Part shown: one piece after another, positions 51,869-64,000 of the stretch
Position numbering within the stretch: the stretch's first letter is position 1
Layout of the letters: the number at the start of each line of letters is the position of its first letter
NCBI RefSeq assembly: GCF_015356825.1
Contig: NZ_JAACYW010000006.1
Span: forward strand, 1-64,000
DNA: 64,000 nt
Reading direction: 5' to 3'
From: Catenulispora rubra
Lineage (GTDB): Bacteria; Actinomycetota; Actinomycetes; Streptomycetales; Catenulisporaceae
Translations under genes and position numbers: made by a program
Notes under the pieces: model-generated
Database searches by the model: none
Seen by the model: the letters and a program-made list of their open reading frames with translations, nothing else
What the model was told of the DNA's origin: nothing

Positions 51869-53287
51869 TCAGCCCTGCCAAGGCGTCAACAAGTCCGCCG
51901 GCCCGAACACCGCGTCCAGCCCCTTCGCTGCCGCACCGGTCCGCGACACCGCGAGCAGCGGCACCGGATCGTCGGTCACGCGGTCGCGATGCCGTTGCAG
52001 CGCAAGCAAATCGCGCGCGTCGAAGGGGGTGTGGTCGAGCCACTTGATGGAGCCCAGGAACAGCAGCCGACGCGCGACCGGACCGCGATCGGCGCCGACG
52101 ATGTCGATCTCGACGTCGTTGCTCCGCGTCCAGTAGCCGCCCACGACCGGCGCCGCCGGCAGACCCGCGGCTGGAAGTAGCCGCGCCAGGCTCTCGCGCA
52201 CCAGCGGCTCCACGGCGCGGCCCCGCCAGCTCGGCCAGCCGACGCGGATGCGGTCGAGCGTCAGGTCCGAGCGCATGCGGTTGATCTCGGCCAGGTGCGG
52301 GGCCAGGAACCGGAACCAGAAGCGCAGGTATGAGTCGGTGATGCGGTAGCGCCGCTCCTTCGACGGCGCCAGCGACACCGGTAGTTCGGCGGCGACCACG
52401 CGCTTGTCGGTCAGGACCTCGGTGGCGCGGGTCAGCGTCGAGTGCGCGATGCCGCCCGCGGTGCGGGCGATGTTCGTGAACGTGCGCTCGCCCGAGCCGA
52501 TCGCGGCCAGCACGGCGCGCGCCTGCGCCTGGTCTGGGAACTCGGCGGCCAGCGACAGCTGCGCGGAGGCGGTCAGGGGGCTGAAGGGGTCGGCCAGCTC
52601 GCGGGTGAGGAATGACCACATGTCCTCGCCGGGCCGCCAGCGCGCGCAGATCATCGGCAGTCCGCCGGTTGTCAACGCGGCGTCGAAGGCGTCGGCCTCG
52701 CCCAGGCCGGTCATGGCGGCGACGTCGGCGGGGTTGAGCGGCCCGATCGGCAGCTCGGTGCCGCGCTGGTGGAAGGGCCGGCCGTAGGAGGTGAGGGCTT
52801 CCATCATCGACAGGTCCGAGCCGATGAGCAGCAGGAGCACCGGTTTGCGCGACAGCTCCCGGTCCCACGCGCGCTGGAGCACGCTCTCGAACGCGCCCTG
52901 CTCGTCCATCAGGTACGGCACCTCGTCGAGCACGACCACCGACGGCCGGTCGTCGGGCAGGATGCCAGCCAGCTGCCGGAACGCCGCGGCCCAGTTGCCG
53001 GGCGTGGCGTCGCCGAAGACGTCGGCCTCGGGCAGGTCGGAGGCGCTGACCGCGCGCACGAACTCGGCCAGCGGTTCCTCGCCGATGCCGATTTCCGCGG
53101 TGTAGTAGACGTGCGGCACGCCGGCGCCGCCCACGAACTCCTCGACCAGCGCCGACTTGCCGATCCGGCGGCGGCCGCGCAGGACCAGGCAGCGCCCCGC
53201 CGGACCCGCCGCGCCACCGGCGCTGACCTGGGAGAGGACCTGGTTGAGGGCGGCCAGTTCGCGCCTTCTGCCCACGAAACGGGTCAC
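51869..53287 (-). CDS. ATP-binding protein, AAA/ATPase_2 with DUF234
   Basis: 472 aa. It begins FVGRRRELAAL and has Walker A LRGRRRIGKSAL (~36-47) and Walker B VVVLDEVPYL (~117-126). Winged-helix segments follow, and a C-terminal DUF234 region (SNDVEIDIVGAD...LFLGSIKW) looks like a degenerate PD-(D/E)xK nuclease fold. Such STAND-like ATPases are widespread and of unknown role. Two 15-bp direct repeats lie just upstream. Confidence 0.82.
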   Translation of the reverse strand: MTRFVGRRRELAALNQVLSQVSAGGAAGPAGRCLVLRGRRRIGKSALVEEFVGGAGVPHVYYTAEIGIGEEPLAEFVRAVSASDLPEADVFGDATPGNWAAAFRQLAGILPDDRPSVVVLDEVPYLMDEQGAFESVLQRAWDRELSRKPVLLLLIGSDLSMMEALTSYGRPFHQRGTELPIGPLNPADVAAMTGLGEADAFDAALTTGGLPMICARWRPGEDMWSFLTRELADPFSPLTASAQLSLAAEFPDQAQARAVLAAIGSGERTFTNIARTAGGIAHSTLTRATEVLTDKRVVAAELPVSLAPSKERRYRITDSYLRFWFRFLAPHLAEINRMRSDLTLDRIRVGWPSWRGRAVEPLVRESLARLLPAAGLPAAPVVGGYWTRSNDVEIDIVGADRGPVARRLLFLGSIKWLDHTPFDARDLLALQRHRDRVTDDPVPLLAVSRTGAAAKGLDAVFGPADLLTPWQG

Positions 53288-53315
53288 GGCGGCTCCTCTG
53301 AGTGCGTCCAGTCGT

Positions 53316-53345
53316 CGATCCGGATACTTTCGATCAGGATACTAT
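53316..53345. repeat. Two 15-bp direct repeats upstream of the ATPase gene
   Basis: CGATCCGGATACTTT and CGATCAGGATACTAT are directly adjacent, 29 bp before the start codon on the minus strand. They may be a regulator binding site. Confidence 0.65.
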
Positions 53346-53399
53346 CGCTGGCGCTACTATTGGGGGCCATCGAGGAGCTATCGGGGAGCTGAAGAGGGT

Positions 53400-54944
53400 C
53401 TACTGAGCGGCCTGCCCGATCGCCCGCACCGCGTCGATCGTGTCAGCATCCTGAGCCCGCTTGTCCTCCCGGTACCGCACCACCCGCGCGAACCGCAGCG
53501 TGACCCCGCCCGGATACCGCGAACTGCGCTGCACCCCGTCGAACGCCACCTCGACCACCAGCTCCGGCCGCACGCGCACGGTCCAGTCGTCGGCGGACGT
53601 CTGCAACGCGCGCAGCCGCTCGGTCTGCCAGGCGAGCAGTTCGTCGGTCATGCCCTTGAACGTCTTGCCCAGCATCACGAACTCGCCGCTCTCCGGGTCG
53701 CGCGCGGCCAGGTGGAGGTTGCTCAGCCACCCGCTGCGCCGGCCGTGGCCCCACTCGGCGGCGACGACCACCAGGTCGAGGGTGTGGACCGGCTTGACCT
53801 TCAGCCATCCCGAGCCGCGCCGGCCGGCGGTGTAGAGCGCGTCGAGGGACTTCACGACGACGCCCTCGTGCCCGCGGTCCAGGGCGTCCTTCGCGAACGC
53901 CTCTGCGGCCTGCGGGTCGTCGGTGACCAGGCGCGGCGCCAGCCCGTCCGGCGGGGCGATCGAGGCCAGCAGGTCGGAGCGCTCGTGGGAGGGCAGGTCG
54001 ATCAGGTCGCGGCCGTCGAGGTGCAGCAGGTCGAAGAGGAAGACGGTCAGCGGGATCTGCTCGCGGAGCTTGGCGACGTCGCGGCGGCTGCCGGTGCGGC
54101 TCGCGGTCTCCTGGAACGGCCGCGGGCGGCCGTCGGGGGCCAGGGCCAGCGCTTCGCCGTCCAGCACGGCCGAGGTCACCGGAAGCGCGCGGGCCAGCTC
54201 GACCACCTCCGGCAGCCGGTCGGTGATGTCGTCCAGGCTGCGGGTGAAGACCTGGACGCGGTCGCCGGCGCGGTGGATCTGGACCCTGATTCCGTCGAGC
54301 TTCCACTCCAGCGCCGCCGGGGCGGCCTTCTGCAGGGCCGCGGCGACGTCGTCCGCCGTCCCGGCCAGCATCGGCTGGATCGGCCGCCCGACGACCAGCC
54401 CGACCTCGCGCAGCCCCGGCACGCCGTCCCGGAGCGCGGTCCGCGCGGCCGCCGCCAGATCCCCGCCGAACATCGCCGCGCGCCGCACCTCGGCCGCCGG
54501 GACCTCCGCGGCCTTCGCGACCGCGTCGGCCATGACGCCGTCCAGCGCCCCTTGCCGCAGCTCGCCGGTGAGGAGGCGGCGCAGGAAGGACTGTTCCTCA
54601 GCGGTGGCGCGGGCGAACAACGCGGTCAGGAGCTCGCGGCGGCGCGCCTGCGAGCCCGCGCCGGACGTGCTGCCGACCTCGTCGAGGATCCGGTCGACCT
54701 CGGCCACCTCCAGCTCCCCGGCCCCGGCCGCATCCCCGGCCACCGGCGCGGGCAGGTCGCGCAGCGTGGCCCAGCCGACGCCGATCTGCCGCTGCGGCAG
54801 CTCACCGGACAGGTAGTGGACGGCGACCGTGACCTCCTCGGGCCCGGCCGTCCGCAGCCGCTCAGCGAGCAGCGCGATCTTGGCCGAGCGGGCCGAGGTC
54901 TCGGCGACCGCGGTGGACGTGGTGGCCAGATCGAGCAAGCGCAT
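53400..54944 (-). CDS. ligB: ATP-dependent DNA ligase LigB
   Basis: 514 aa, collinear with mycobacterial LigB: N-terminal [14 protein letters not shown] and [19 protein letters not shown], the adenylated Lys in [12 protein letters not shown], then [51 protein letters not shown] and the C-terminal OB fold ([22 protein letters not shown]). It seals nicks with ATP. ATG 54944 (RLLDLATTS) matches the family start and has GGAG about 10 nt upstream. Confidence 0.94.
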   Translation of the reverse strand: MRLLDLATTSTAVAETSARSAKIALLAERLRTAGPEEVTVAVHYLSGELPQRQIGVGWATLRDLPAPVAGDAAGAGELEVAEVDRILDEVGSTSGAGSQARRRELLTALFARATAEEQSFLRRLLTGELRQGALDGVMADAVAKAAEVPAAEVRRAAMFGGDLAAAARTALRDGVPGLREVGLVVGRPIQPMLAGTADDVAAALQKAAPAALEWKLDGIRVQIHRAGDRVQVFTRSLDDITDRLPEVVELARALPVTSAVLDGEALALAPDGRPRPFQETASRTGSRRDVAKLREQIPLTVFLFDLLHLDGRDLIDLPSHERSDLLASIAPPDGLAPRLVTDDPQAAEAFAKDALDRGHEGVVVKSLDALYTAGRRGSGWLKVKPVHTLDLVVVAAEWGHGRRSGWLSNLHLAARDPESGEFVMLGKTFKGMTDELLAWQTERLRALQTSADDWTVRVRPELVVEVAFDGVQRSSRYPGGVTLRFARVVRYREDKRAQDADTIDAVRAIGQAAQ

Positions 54945-54986
54945 GGGGTCCATGCTCCGCCACGGCACTGACAGGGGCGAGCCGAG

Positions 54987-55706
54987 TCATCCAGGTGGAG
55001 TGGCATTTCGCAGCAAGAAGTACCCTGCCGCCAGCCCGAAAGCCGCCGCCGTCTCGTGCCCGATCGTCGCGAAGTTCGGCAGCAGCCCGAACCACTGCGC
55101 GCTGACGAACGGGTACGCGAACACCCCTGCCGCCCACGGGATCCGCACGGCCTTCGGCACCAGCGGGGTCACCGCCGCCGCGATCGCCAGTACGCCGTAG
55201 CTGATGCCGTAGTCGTAGCCGTCCCACCACTTCGCGGGGTAGCGGCCGGAGTGGATCGCGGCGGCGGCGACGCCGGTGGCCACGGCGGTGGCGACGGTGT
55301 TCGCCAGGAGGAAGAGGGCGGCGGTGCGGGCGGGGCCGAGGCGGCGTTCGAGCGCGGCCATGCAGATGCCGACGCCGCCTGCGATGATCAGAAGGTGGGA
55401 GAGCAGGCCGCTGTCGGTGGCCGCGAACAAGGGGCTGGCCAGCAGGACCGTCAGTGGGGCGTGTGCCATGTTGTGCGGGTTGGTGCTGATCGCGATCTTC
55501 AGGTGGTCGGCCGCCGGGCCGGTGAGGATCTTCGTCAAGAGCAGCAGTCCGGCCAGGATGACCAGCAGGTAGGCGGCCGTCATCGCGTTGCGGCGCGGGT
55601 AGGCGCGCGCGGCCCGGACCAGCGACGGGACCAGCGACCGCCACACCACGCGGGTCCTCGACGGCACGCTGCGGGGCGCCGAGCGCGGGCCGGTGTCGAT
55701 CGCCAT
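54987..55706 (-). CDS. Rhomboid-like membrane protein
   Basis: 239 aa with about six transmembrane segments. The segment LKIAISTNPHNMAHAPLTVLLASPLF, a GISYG in a later helix (position of GxSxG), and GHETAAAFGLAAGY (His helix) resemble actinobacterial rhomboid-like proteins. A Ser-His dyad may be present, but proteolysis is unproven. ATG 55706 starts a basic cytosolic N-terminus. It lies upstream of ligB on the same strand, 42 bp apart. Confidence 0.7.
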   Translation of the reverse strand: MAIDTGPRSAPRSVPSRTRVVWRSLVPSLVRAARAYPRRNAMTAAYLLVILAGLLLLTKILTGPAADHLKIAISTNPHNMAHAPLTVLLASPLFAATDSGLLSHLLIIAGGVGICMAALERRLGPARTAALFLLANTVATAVATGVAAAAIHSGRYPAKWWDGYDYGISYGVLAIAAAVTPLVPKAVRIPWAAGVFAYPFVSAQWFGLLPNFATIGHETAAAFGLAAGYFLLRNATPPG

Positions 55707-55787
55707 GCACCGAGCTTGGCAGAAACGCCCCGGCCGGTGGCGGATCACCGGTGACAATGGGGGTTCCGAGCCGAGGATGGAGGACCG

Positions 55788-56849
55788 ATGGACGCCGAGG
55801 AACATCCCGAGGAACAACCGCACATCACCTGGCACGAGGCGCCGGTCCCGCCCGGCATGCCGGTCACGCAGGCCTACGTCTGGGCGCTCGACCCCGACGA
55901 CGGCCGGGTCCTGATCCAGGACCGTGGCCCGCAGCACCCCCGCCGCTACACCCTCCCCGGCGGCCGCCCGGAGCCGGAGGACGGCGGCGACCCGCTGAAG
56001 ACCGCCGCGCGCGAGGCGATGGAGGAGTCCCAGATCCGCATCGACACCGAGCGCGCCGTCTATCTGGGCCACCAGGTCGTCACGTGGTTCGCCAAGCGCC
56101 CCGAGCCGTATGCCCAGCTCCGCTACGCCGCGCCGATCATCGCCTACGAACCGATCGGCCCCGACCCCGACAACGGACGCACCAACCGCCGCTTCATGAC
56201 CGGCCTGGCCCGCGCCCCGGAGCTCCTACACTGGCACGAGACCGGCGCGGCCCAGGCCAAAGCAGCCTTGAAAGCCGGAGCACAGCTCGGCCTCCCGGTC
56301 GACGACCCCTCGCCGGAGGGCTACCGCGACGGCGAGAAGGACCGCTACCTCGTCTGCCACGACTACGGCATGGGGGGCCTGTGGTGGTGGGTCACGGCCC
56401 GCAGCGCCAAGGAGATCATGGAGCGGGTCGCGGACGTCGTCGTGGTGACGGCGAGCGAGACCGTCAACCGGGTCGCGGACTGGGGGCTGGCGGAGGTCGA
56501 CATCGACGCCCCCGACGAGAACCCGTTGACCAGCCTGAAGGCCACCCGGGACGAGCAGCGCGGGCAGGAGGGCTTCGGCGCGCTCGTCGGGCGGGGCACG
56601 GTCTACGTCCGCCAAGCTTGGGACGAGGGCACCGAGAACGGCGAGGCGTACTACCTCACGGAACTGGGGGAGGACGGCTACCGCACCCGCCAGGTCGTCG
56701 AATATGCCGACGGCTCCTGCGTGAAGACCGACGACTGGCCCCTCAACCCGCCGTACGACCTGTACGACCCGGTCCTGGGCCGGGCCGAGGTGGACCGCGC
56801 CGTCTTCGAAGCCGCGTGGGACAAGGCGGAATTGGAAACAGAATACTGA
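55788..56849 (+). CDS. Nudix hydrolase with long C-terminal extension
   Basis: 353 aa. The Nudix domain (~25-165) has the box GGRPEPEDGG...AAREAMEESQI, matching Gx5Ex7REUxEE with a slightly longer loop. It would hydrolyse a nucleoside diphosphate derivative. The ~185 residues after it (GLWWWVTARSAKEIMERVADVVVV...; YVRQAWDEGTENGEAYYLTEL) are not recognised and make the protein twice the usual size. GGAGGACCG precedes the ATG. Confidence 0.85.
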   Translation: MDAEEHPEEQPHITWHEAPVPPGMPVTQAYVWALDPDDGRVLIQDRGPQHPRRYTLPGGRPEPEDGGDPLKTAAREAMEESQIRIDTERAVYLGHQVVTWFAKRPEPYAQLRYAAPIIAYEPIGPDPDNGRTNRRFMTGLARAPELLHWHETGAAQAKAALKAGAQLGLPVDDPSPEGYRDGEKDRYLVCHDYGMGGLWWWVTARSAKEIMERVADVVVVTASETVNRVADWGLAEVDIDAPDENPLTSLKATRDEQRGQEGFGALVGRGTVYVRQAWDEGTENGEAYYLTELGEDGYRTRQVVEYADGSCVKTDDWPLNPPYDLYDPVLGRAEVDRAVFEAAWDKAELETEY

Positions 56850-56989
56850 TAAGCATGTTCGAAACACAGGTGGCCCTGATATAGATACAGCGGCGACCGG
56901 ACGCCGTCCAGCCCGAGGGCGACGTCCGGGAACCACTTACCGGCAGCTGCAATCGCGGCAGCGAGCCGCAACGAGCCTTGATGCGAGCC

Positions 56990-57475
56990 CTAACCCCCGA
57001 TCCCCAACGCGTCCACGATCCCCAGGATGCTCGGCGGATGGAAGTTCCCCTCCCCGAGGAAGCACTCCGCGAACGCCGGCACCGTCCCGCGCACGTCCCG
57101 GAAGTGCACGTACGCGATGTGCCCGCTCGGCGCCAGCAGGTCGATGACCTCCGTGACGTTCGCCGCCCCGGCCATCGCCGACACCGACCCGGTGCACAGC
57201 GTCAGCCCCCACGCGCTGCTGCCGCGCGCCCGGTCCCGAGCCTCGGCCAGCGCCGCCGGGGATGTGAAGATCCGCGCCGCGCCGCCCAGCGGCTCGGCGA
57301 CCGGCGGATCATCAGGGTGCAGACTCAACCTGACCCCGACTTCCTCCGCCACCGGCAGCGCCGCGTCGAGGAAGTACTGGTAGTTGGTCCACATGTCGTC
57401 CGCACTCAGCGGCGGGTCGATCGGCTCGTCCGGCGTCAGCTTGTACGCCGCCAGCGCGTAGTCACGCTGAGACAA
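56990..57475 (-). pseudogene. uxuA: Remnant of mannonate dehydratase
   Basis: 161 aa, against 350-400 for UxuA. The piece keeps the middle of the family: VRLSLHPDDPPV (metal ligand region), GGAARIF, GLTLCTGS and HIAYVHFRDVRGT. The N-terminal third, and the C-terminal part with the DHVP-type block, are missing. It is probably not functional. Its 5' end abuts a LacI-type operator and a damaged SMP-30 gene. Confidence 0.8.
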
Positions 57476-57482
57476 CGTTGTC
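57471..57482. promoter_or_regulatory. LacI-type operator GACAACGTTGTC
   Basis: A perfect 12-bp palindrome with central CG, typical of LacI-family sites. It sits between the divergent uxuA remnant and SMP-30 gene. A related half-site (ACGTTGTC) lies upstream of the nearby lacI-type gene. Confidence 0.7.
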
Positions 57483-58191
57483 CAGAGCTTCAGCGAAGAA
57501 AGGAAAGCGCATTCCCACGTTCAGTCCCCAGGTATTCGCACCCTGCGATGCTCAGGTGGGAGAGGGGCCGGTGGTCGAGCAAGGGGCCGGGCGCCTGATC
57601 TTCGTGGACATCCCGCAGGGCCGTCTGATGCAGGCTGATCTGCGGAAACCCGGACCAGCGACCGAGATCACGAGGATCGGGATGAGCCTCGGCGCGGTGG
57701 CCCCGCCGCGCGGAGCGCTGCACTGCTGGGGCCCGCGGCACGGAGTCCGGACCGTCGTCGAAGGACTGACCCTGCCGAACGGCCTGGGCTGGAGCCCCGA
57801 CGACAGTGTCTTCTACCTGGCCGACAGCATGCGACGCGTGGTGCTGGCCGCTGACTTCGACGTGCGCACCGGGGCCCTCGGGACTCTCAGGGAGCTGATA
57901 CGCATCGGCGGCGGACTCCCGGACGGTTTGTGCGTCGACGAAGACGGCTGCCTGTGGCTCGCCGTCTGGGGAGCCGCTGAAGTGCGGCGATACGATCCGC
58001 GCGGCAGACACCTCGCGACCGTGCGTTTTCCGGTCTCGCAGCCGTCGTCGTGCGCCTTCGGCGCGGACGGTGTACTGTACGTGACTTCGGCCCTTGAAGG
58101 TACCGACGCAGCTCGCGAGCCTTTGGCGGGCTCGGTTTTCGCCGTCGAAGCCGGAGTGCGCGGAGTGCCGGCAGGTATATTCGAGGTCTGA
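57478..58191 (+). pseudogene. SMP-30/gluconolactonase-like gene with internal deletion
   Basis: 237 aa, against about 290 normally. The N-terminal blade (VGEGPVVEQGAGRLIFVDIPQGRL) and the C-terminal part (GLTLPNGLGWSPDDSVFYLADS; GGLPDGLCVDEDGCLWLAVWG) are good. The ~60-70 residues between GAVAPPRG and VEGL, which carry the NDGKCDPxGRFWAGTM block with a metal-binding Asn, are missing in frame. The apparent start is a TTG next to AAAGGAAAG, so the 5' end is also doubtful. Probably inactive. Confidence 0.72.
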
Positions 58192-58231
58192 TTTAATCGG
58201 GAGTGCGCGCGTCGGCTACGCCGTGCCGGTC

Positions 58232-59248
58232 TCAGCCGGCGCTGCGCACTACCAGCTCGGTCGGCACCACGATCGTCTTGGGCCGCGACCGGTCCCCGGC
58301 GATCCGGTCGAACAGCAGCTGGGCGCCGATGCGCCCGATCTCGCGCACGTCGTAGGAGACCACCGTCAGCGGCCACGGTACGAACGCGGCGGTCTCGAAA
58401 TCGTCGAACCCGACCAGCTCCACCTTCGTCGACCGGCCGTTCAGCGCGCTGAGCGCGCCGAGCACCAGCCGGTTGTTCAGCGCGAAGACCGCGGTCGGCG
58501 GCTCGGGGCCGTCGAGCATCGCGTTCACCGCGGCCGTGGCGTCGGCGACGGTGTGCACGCCGTACTTGATCAGGTCCGGCCGGTAGGGCAGCCCGGCCTG
58601 CTCCAGCGCCTTCTCCGCGGCTGCCAGCCGTTCAGCCATGGTGGAGATGCTCAGCCAGTCCGCGACCACCCCGATCCGGGTGTGCCCGGCGGCGGCCAGG
58701 TGCTCGATCGCCGTGCGGGCCCCGGCCGCGTTGTCGATCAGCACCGTGTCCGCGCGCAGGTTGCGCGGCGGCCGGTCCAGGAACACGATCGGCGTGCCGC
58801 GCTCGATCTCCGGGCGCAGGTAGACGTGGTCGGCGTCGGCGGCCGGGACCACCAGCAGCCCGTCCACCCGGCGCTCGCACAGCTCCAGCAGGAGCTTGCG
58901 CTCGCGGTCGGCGTCCTCCTCGGAGCTGGCCGTGATCAGCAGGGTGTCGCGGTCCAGCGCGTACTGCGCGGCGGCCGCGGCTATCCCGGCGTAGAACGGG
59001 TTCCCCAGATCCTCGATGAGCAGGCCCACCGTCGCCGAACTGCTGCCGGCCCGCAGGTTGCGGGCCATGTCGTTGCGGCGGAAGCCGAGCTCGGCGACGG
59101 CGGCGTTGACCTTGACCGCCAGCTGCGGGTCCACGGTGGGGACGTTGTTCACCACCCGCGAGACGGTCTTCAGGCTGACGCCGGCGATCCGCGCCACGTC
59201 CGCCATCGTCGGGCGGCGTGCTTCCCCGCCCGCGCTGGGCGTGCTCAT
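58232..59248 (-). CDS. LacI family transcriptional regulator
   Basis: 338 aa. The N-terminal helix-turn-helix (TMADVARIAGVSLKTVSRVVNN) and hinge (NLRAGSSSATVGLLIEDL) precede a periplasmic-binding-protein-like sensor for a sugar. It probably recognises ACAACGTTGT-type sites such as 57471-57482. ATG 59248 is used; TTG 59254 is nearer to an AAGGAA. It lies downstream of lacZ on the same strand, 67 bp apart. Confidence 0.9.
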   Translation of the reverse strand: MSTPSAGGEARRPTMADVARIAGVSLKTVSRVVNNVPTVDPQLAVKVNAAVAELGFRRNDMARNLRAGSSSATVGLLIEDLGNPFYAGIAAAAAQYALDRDTLLITASSEEDADRERKLLLELCERRVDGLLVVPAADADHVYLRPEIERGTPIVFLDRPPRNLRADTVLIDNAAGARTAIEHLAAAGHTRIGVVADWLSISTMAERLAAAEKALEQAGLPYRPDLIKYGVHTVADATAAVNAMLDGPEPPTAVFALNNRLVLGALSALNGRSTKVELVGFDDFETAAFVPWPLTVVSYDVREIGRIGAQLLFDRIAGDRSRPKTIVVPTELVVRSAG

Positions 59249-59295
59249 GCTCAAGGCGGTCCGGTTCCTTCCGGCGACACGGCGCCGGGCCCGGT

Positions 59296-59307
59296 GCCTA
59301 CGTTGTC
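59296..59307. promoter_or_regulatory. Imperfect LacI-type operator
   Basis: GCCTACGTTGTC keeps the right half of the palindrome at 57471 (ACGTTGTC) and lies just upstream of the lacI-type start. It could serve autoregulation. Confidence 0.4.
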
Positions 59308-59315
59308 TCGTGTCG

Positions 59316-63476
<4,161 letters not shown>

Positions 63477-63562
63477 CTCACTTTACAAGGCTTGGGGATC
63501 GCCGACGATGCCTGGTTCCGACACTGCCGGTTGCGTCAGGTGTGGGCGCTTGACACGCGAAA

Positions 63563-63588
63563 GCGCGGCAGGCCGAAGCCTGCCGCGC
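63563..63588. terminator. Strong hairpin after pspA
   Basis: An 11-bp GC-rich perfect stem (GCGCGGCAGGC) with a CGAA tetraloop, placed 24 bp beyond the pspA stop codon. It has no T-tract. Confidence 0.7.
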
Positions 63589-63612
63589 CAGCCGTCGAAC
63601 CGTCCGCTGAGC

Positions 63613-64000
63613 CTAAGCCCCGGCGCCCGGTCCGATCTGCTTCTTGCTGTCACCTGCTGCGATCTCGTTGCGCAGGCGCGCCATCTCGTTCTCCACGCCT
63701 GGGCCGGCGGAGAGGGCTTCGAGTTCGCGGGTGATGTCGTCCTTGCCGTAGCCGGTTGGGTCGTTCAGGACGCCGGAGGCGGTGAGTTCGTCGAGGGCTG
63801 CGCCGCGGGCTTGGAGTTGGGCCGTTTTGTTCTCGGCGCGCTCGATGGCCATGTTGACGTCGCCCATTTCTTCGGAGATGCCGCTGAAGGCTTCGCCGAT
63901 CTGGGTGGTCGCCTGGGCTGCGGCGTAGGTGGCCTTGATGGTCTCCTTCTTGGTGCGGAAGGCGTCGACCTTGGCCTGCAGGGACTGGGAGGCTCGGACG
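63613..64000 (-). CDS. pspA: PspA/IM30 family protein, 3' part
   Basis: The gene runs off the window end; 128 codons are seen. The visible part is the long coiled-coil (RASQSLQAKVDAFRTKKETIKATYAAAQATTQIGEAF) and the C-terminal DDITRELEAL...MARLRNEI region. PspA-type proteins coat and protect the membrane under stress. The hairpin behind it marks the transcript end. Confidence 0.88.
   Translation of the reverse strand, partial: VRASQSLQAKVDAFRTKKETIKATYAAAQATTQIGEAFSGISEEMGDVNMAIERAENKTAQLQARGAALDELTASGVLNDPTGYGKDDITRELEALSAGPGVENEMARLRNEIAAGDSKKQIGPGAGA

Overview
The window is high-GC DNA from an actinomycete. Support comes from the codon bias, frequent GTG starts, leaderless genes with a TAGGCT-type -10 about 6 nt before the start codon, a mycothiol-dependent isomerase fold, a LigB-type DNA ligase, and the order prfB - ftsE - ftsX - smpB - ssrA. 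A large soil genome of the Catenulispora/Streptomyces kind would fit, but the genus is not proven here.

Positions 1-27 kb are mostly chromosomal backbone. Two SDR oxidoreductases are followed by a cyclophilin lipoprotein, an ECF sigma factor coupled to a membrane protein with a catalytically dead PBP-like domain, a DUF885 protein, a mycothiol-dependent isomerase-like protein, an EamA-type transporter, DedA, a CBS-domain protein and HisN. Next come a TetR regulator with a diiron ferritin-like protein, a DUF4241 protein, an FHA protein with a degenerate FtsK/EccC-like ATPase domain, and two paralogous Ser/Thr kinases. The second kinase carries an extracellular propeller-like domain. The stretch ends with prfB, ftsE, ftsX, smpB and the tmRNA gene, whose tag is ANKTQLKSQTAYGLAA.

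Positions 27.4-47.5 kb look like a genomic island. It is visibly poorer in GC. It is bounded by 23-bp direct repeats copied from the tmRNA 3' end, both in the opposite orientation to the tmRNA, and each is followed by a hairpin. Cargo: an unknown protein, a predicted immunity gene, a 1545-aa Rhs/T7SS-type polymorphic toxin with a deaminase-like C-terminus, an orphan prepilin peptidase, a single-chain Type ISP restriction-modification enzyme, a DprA-like protein, a ComF-like phosphoribosyltransferase with a zinc ribbon, and a convergent operon of DNA methyltransferase, HerA ATPase and NurA nuclease. The DprA-PRTase / MTase-HerA-NurA block (40.6-46.9 kb) is the best candidate for an undescribed defence system. 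No integrase is visible.

Positions 47.6-64 kb start with a second polymorphic toxin, with a PD-(D/E)xK-like C-terminus, and its predicted immunity gene. This toxin shares its N-terminus and its promoter with the Rhs toxin in the island. Then come a secreted protein with an I36-like domain, a DUF234-type ATPase, ligB, a rhomboid-like protein and a Nudix protein. Two broken sugar-acid genes follow (uxuA remnant, SMP-30 with an internal deletion), next to an intact LacI-type operator. The stretch ends with a lacI - lacZ - lacI cluster and the 3' part of pspA.
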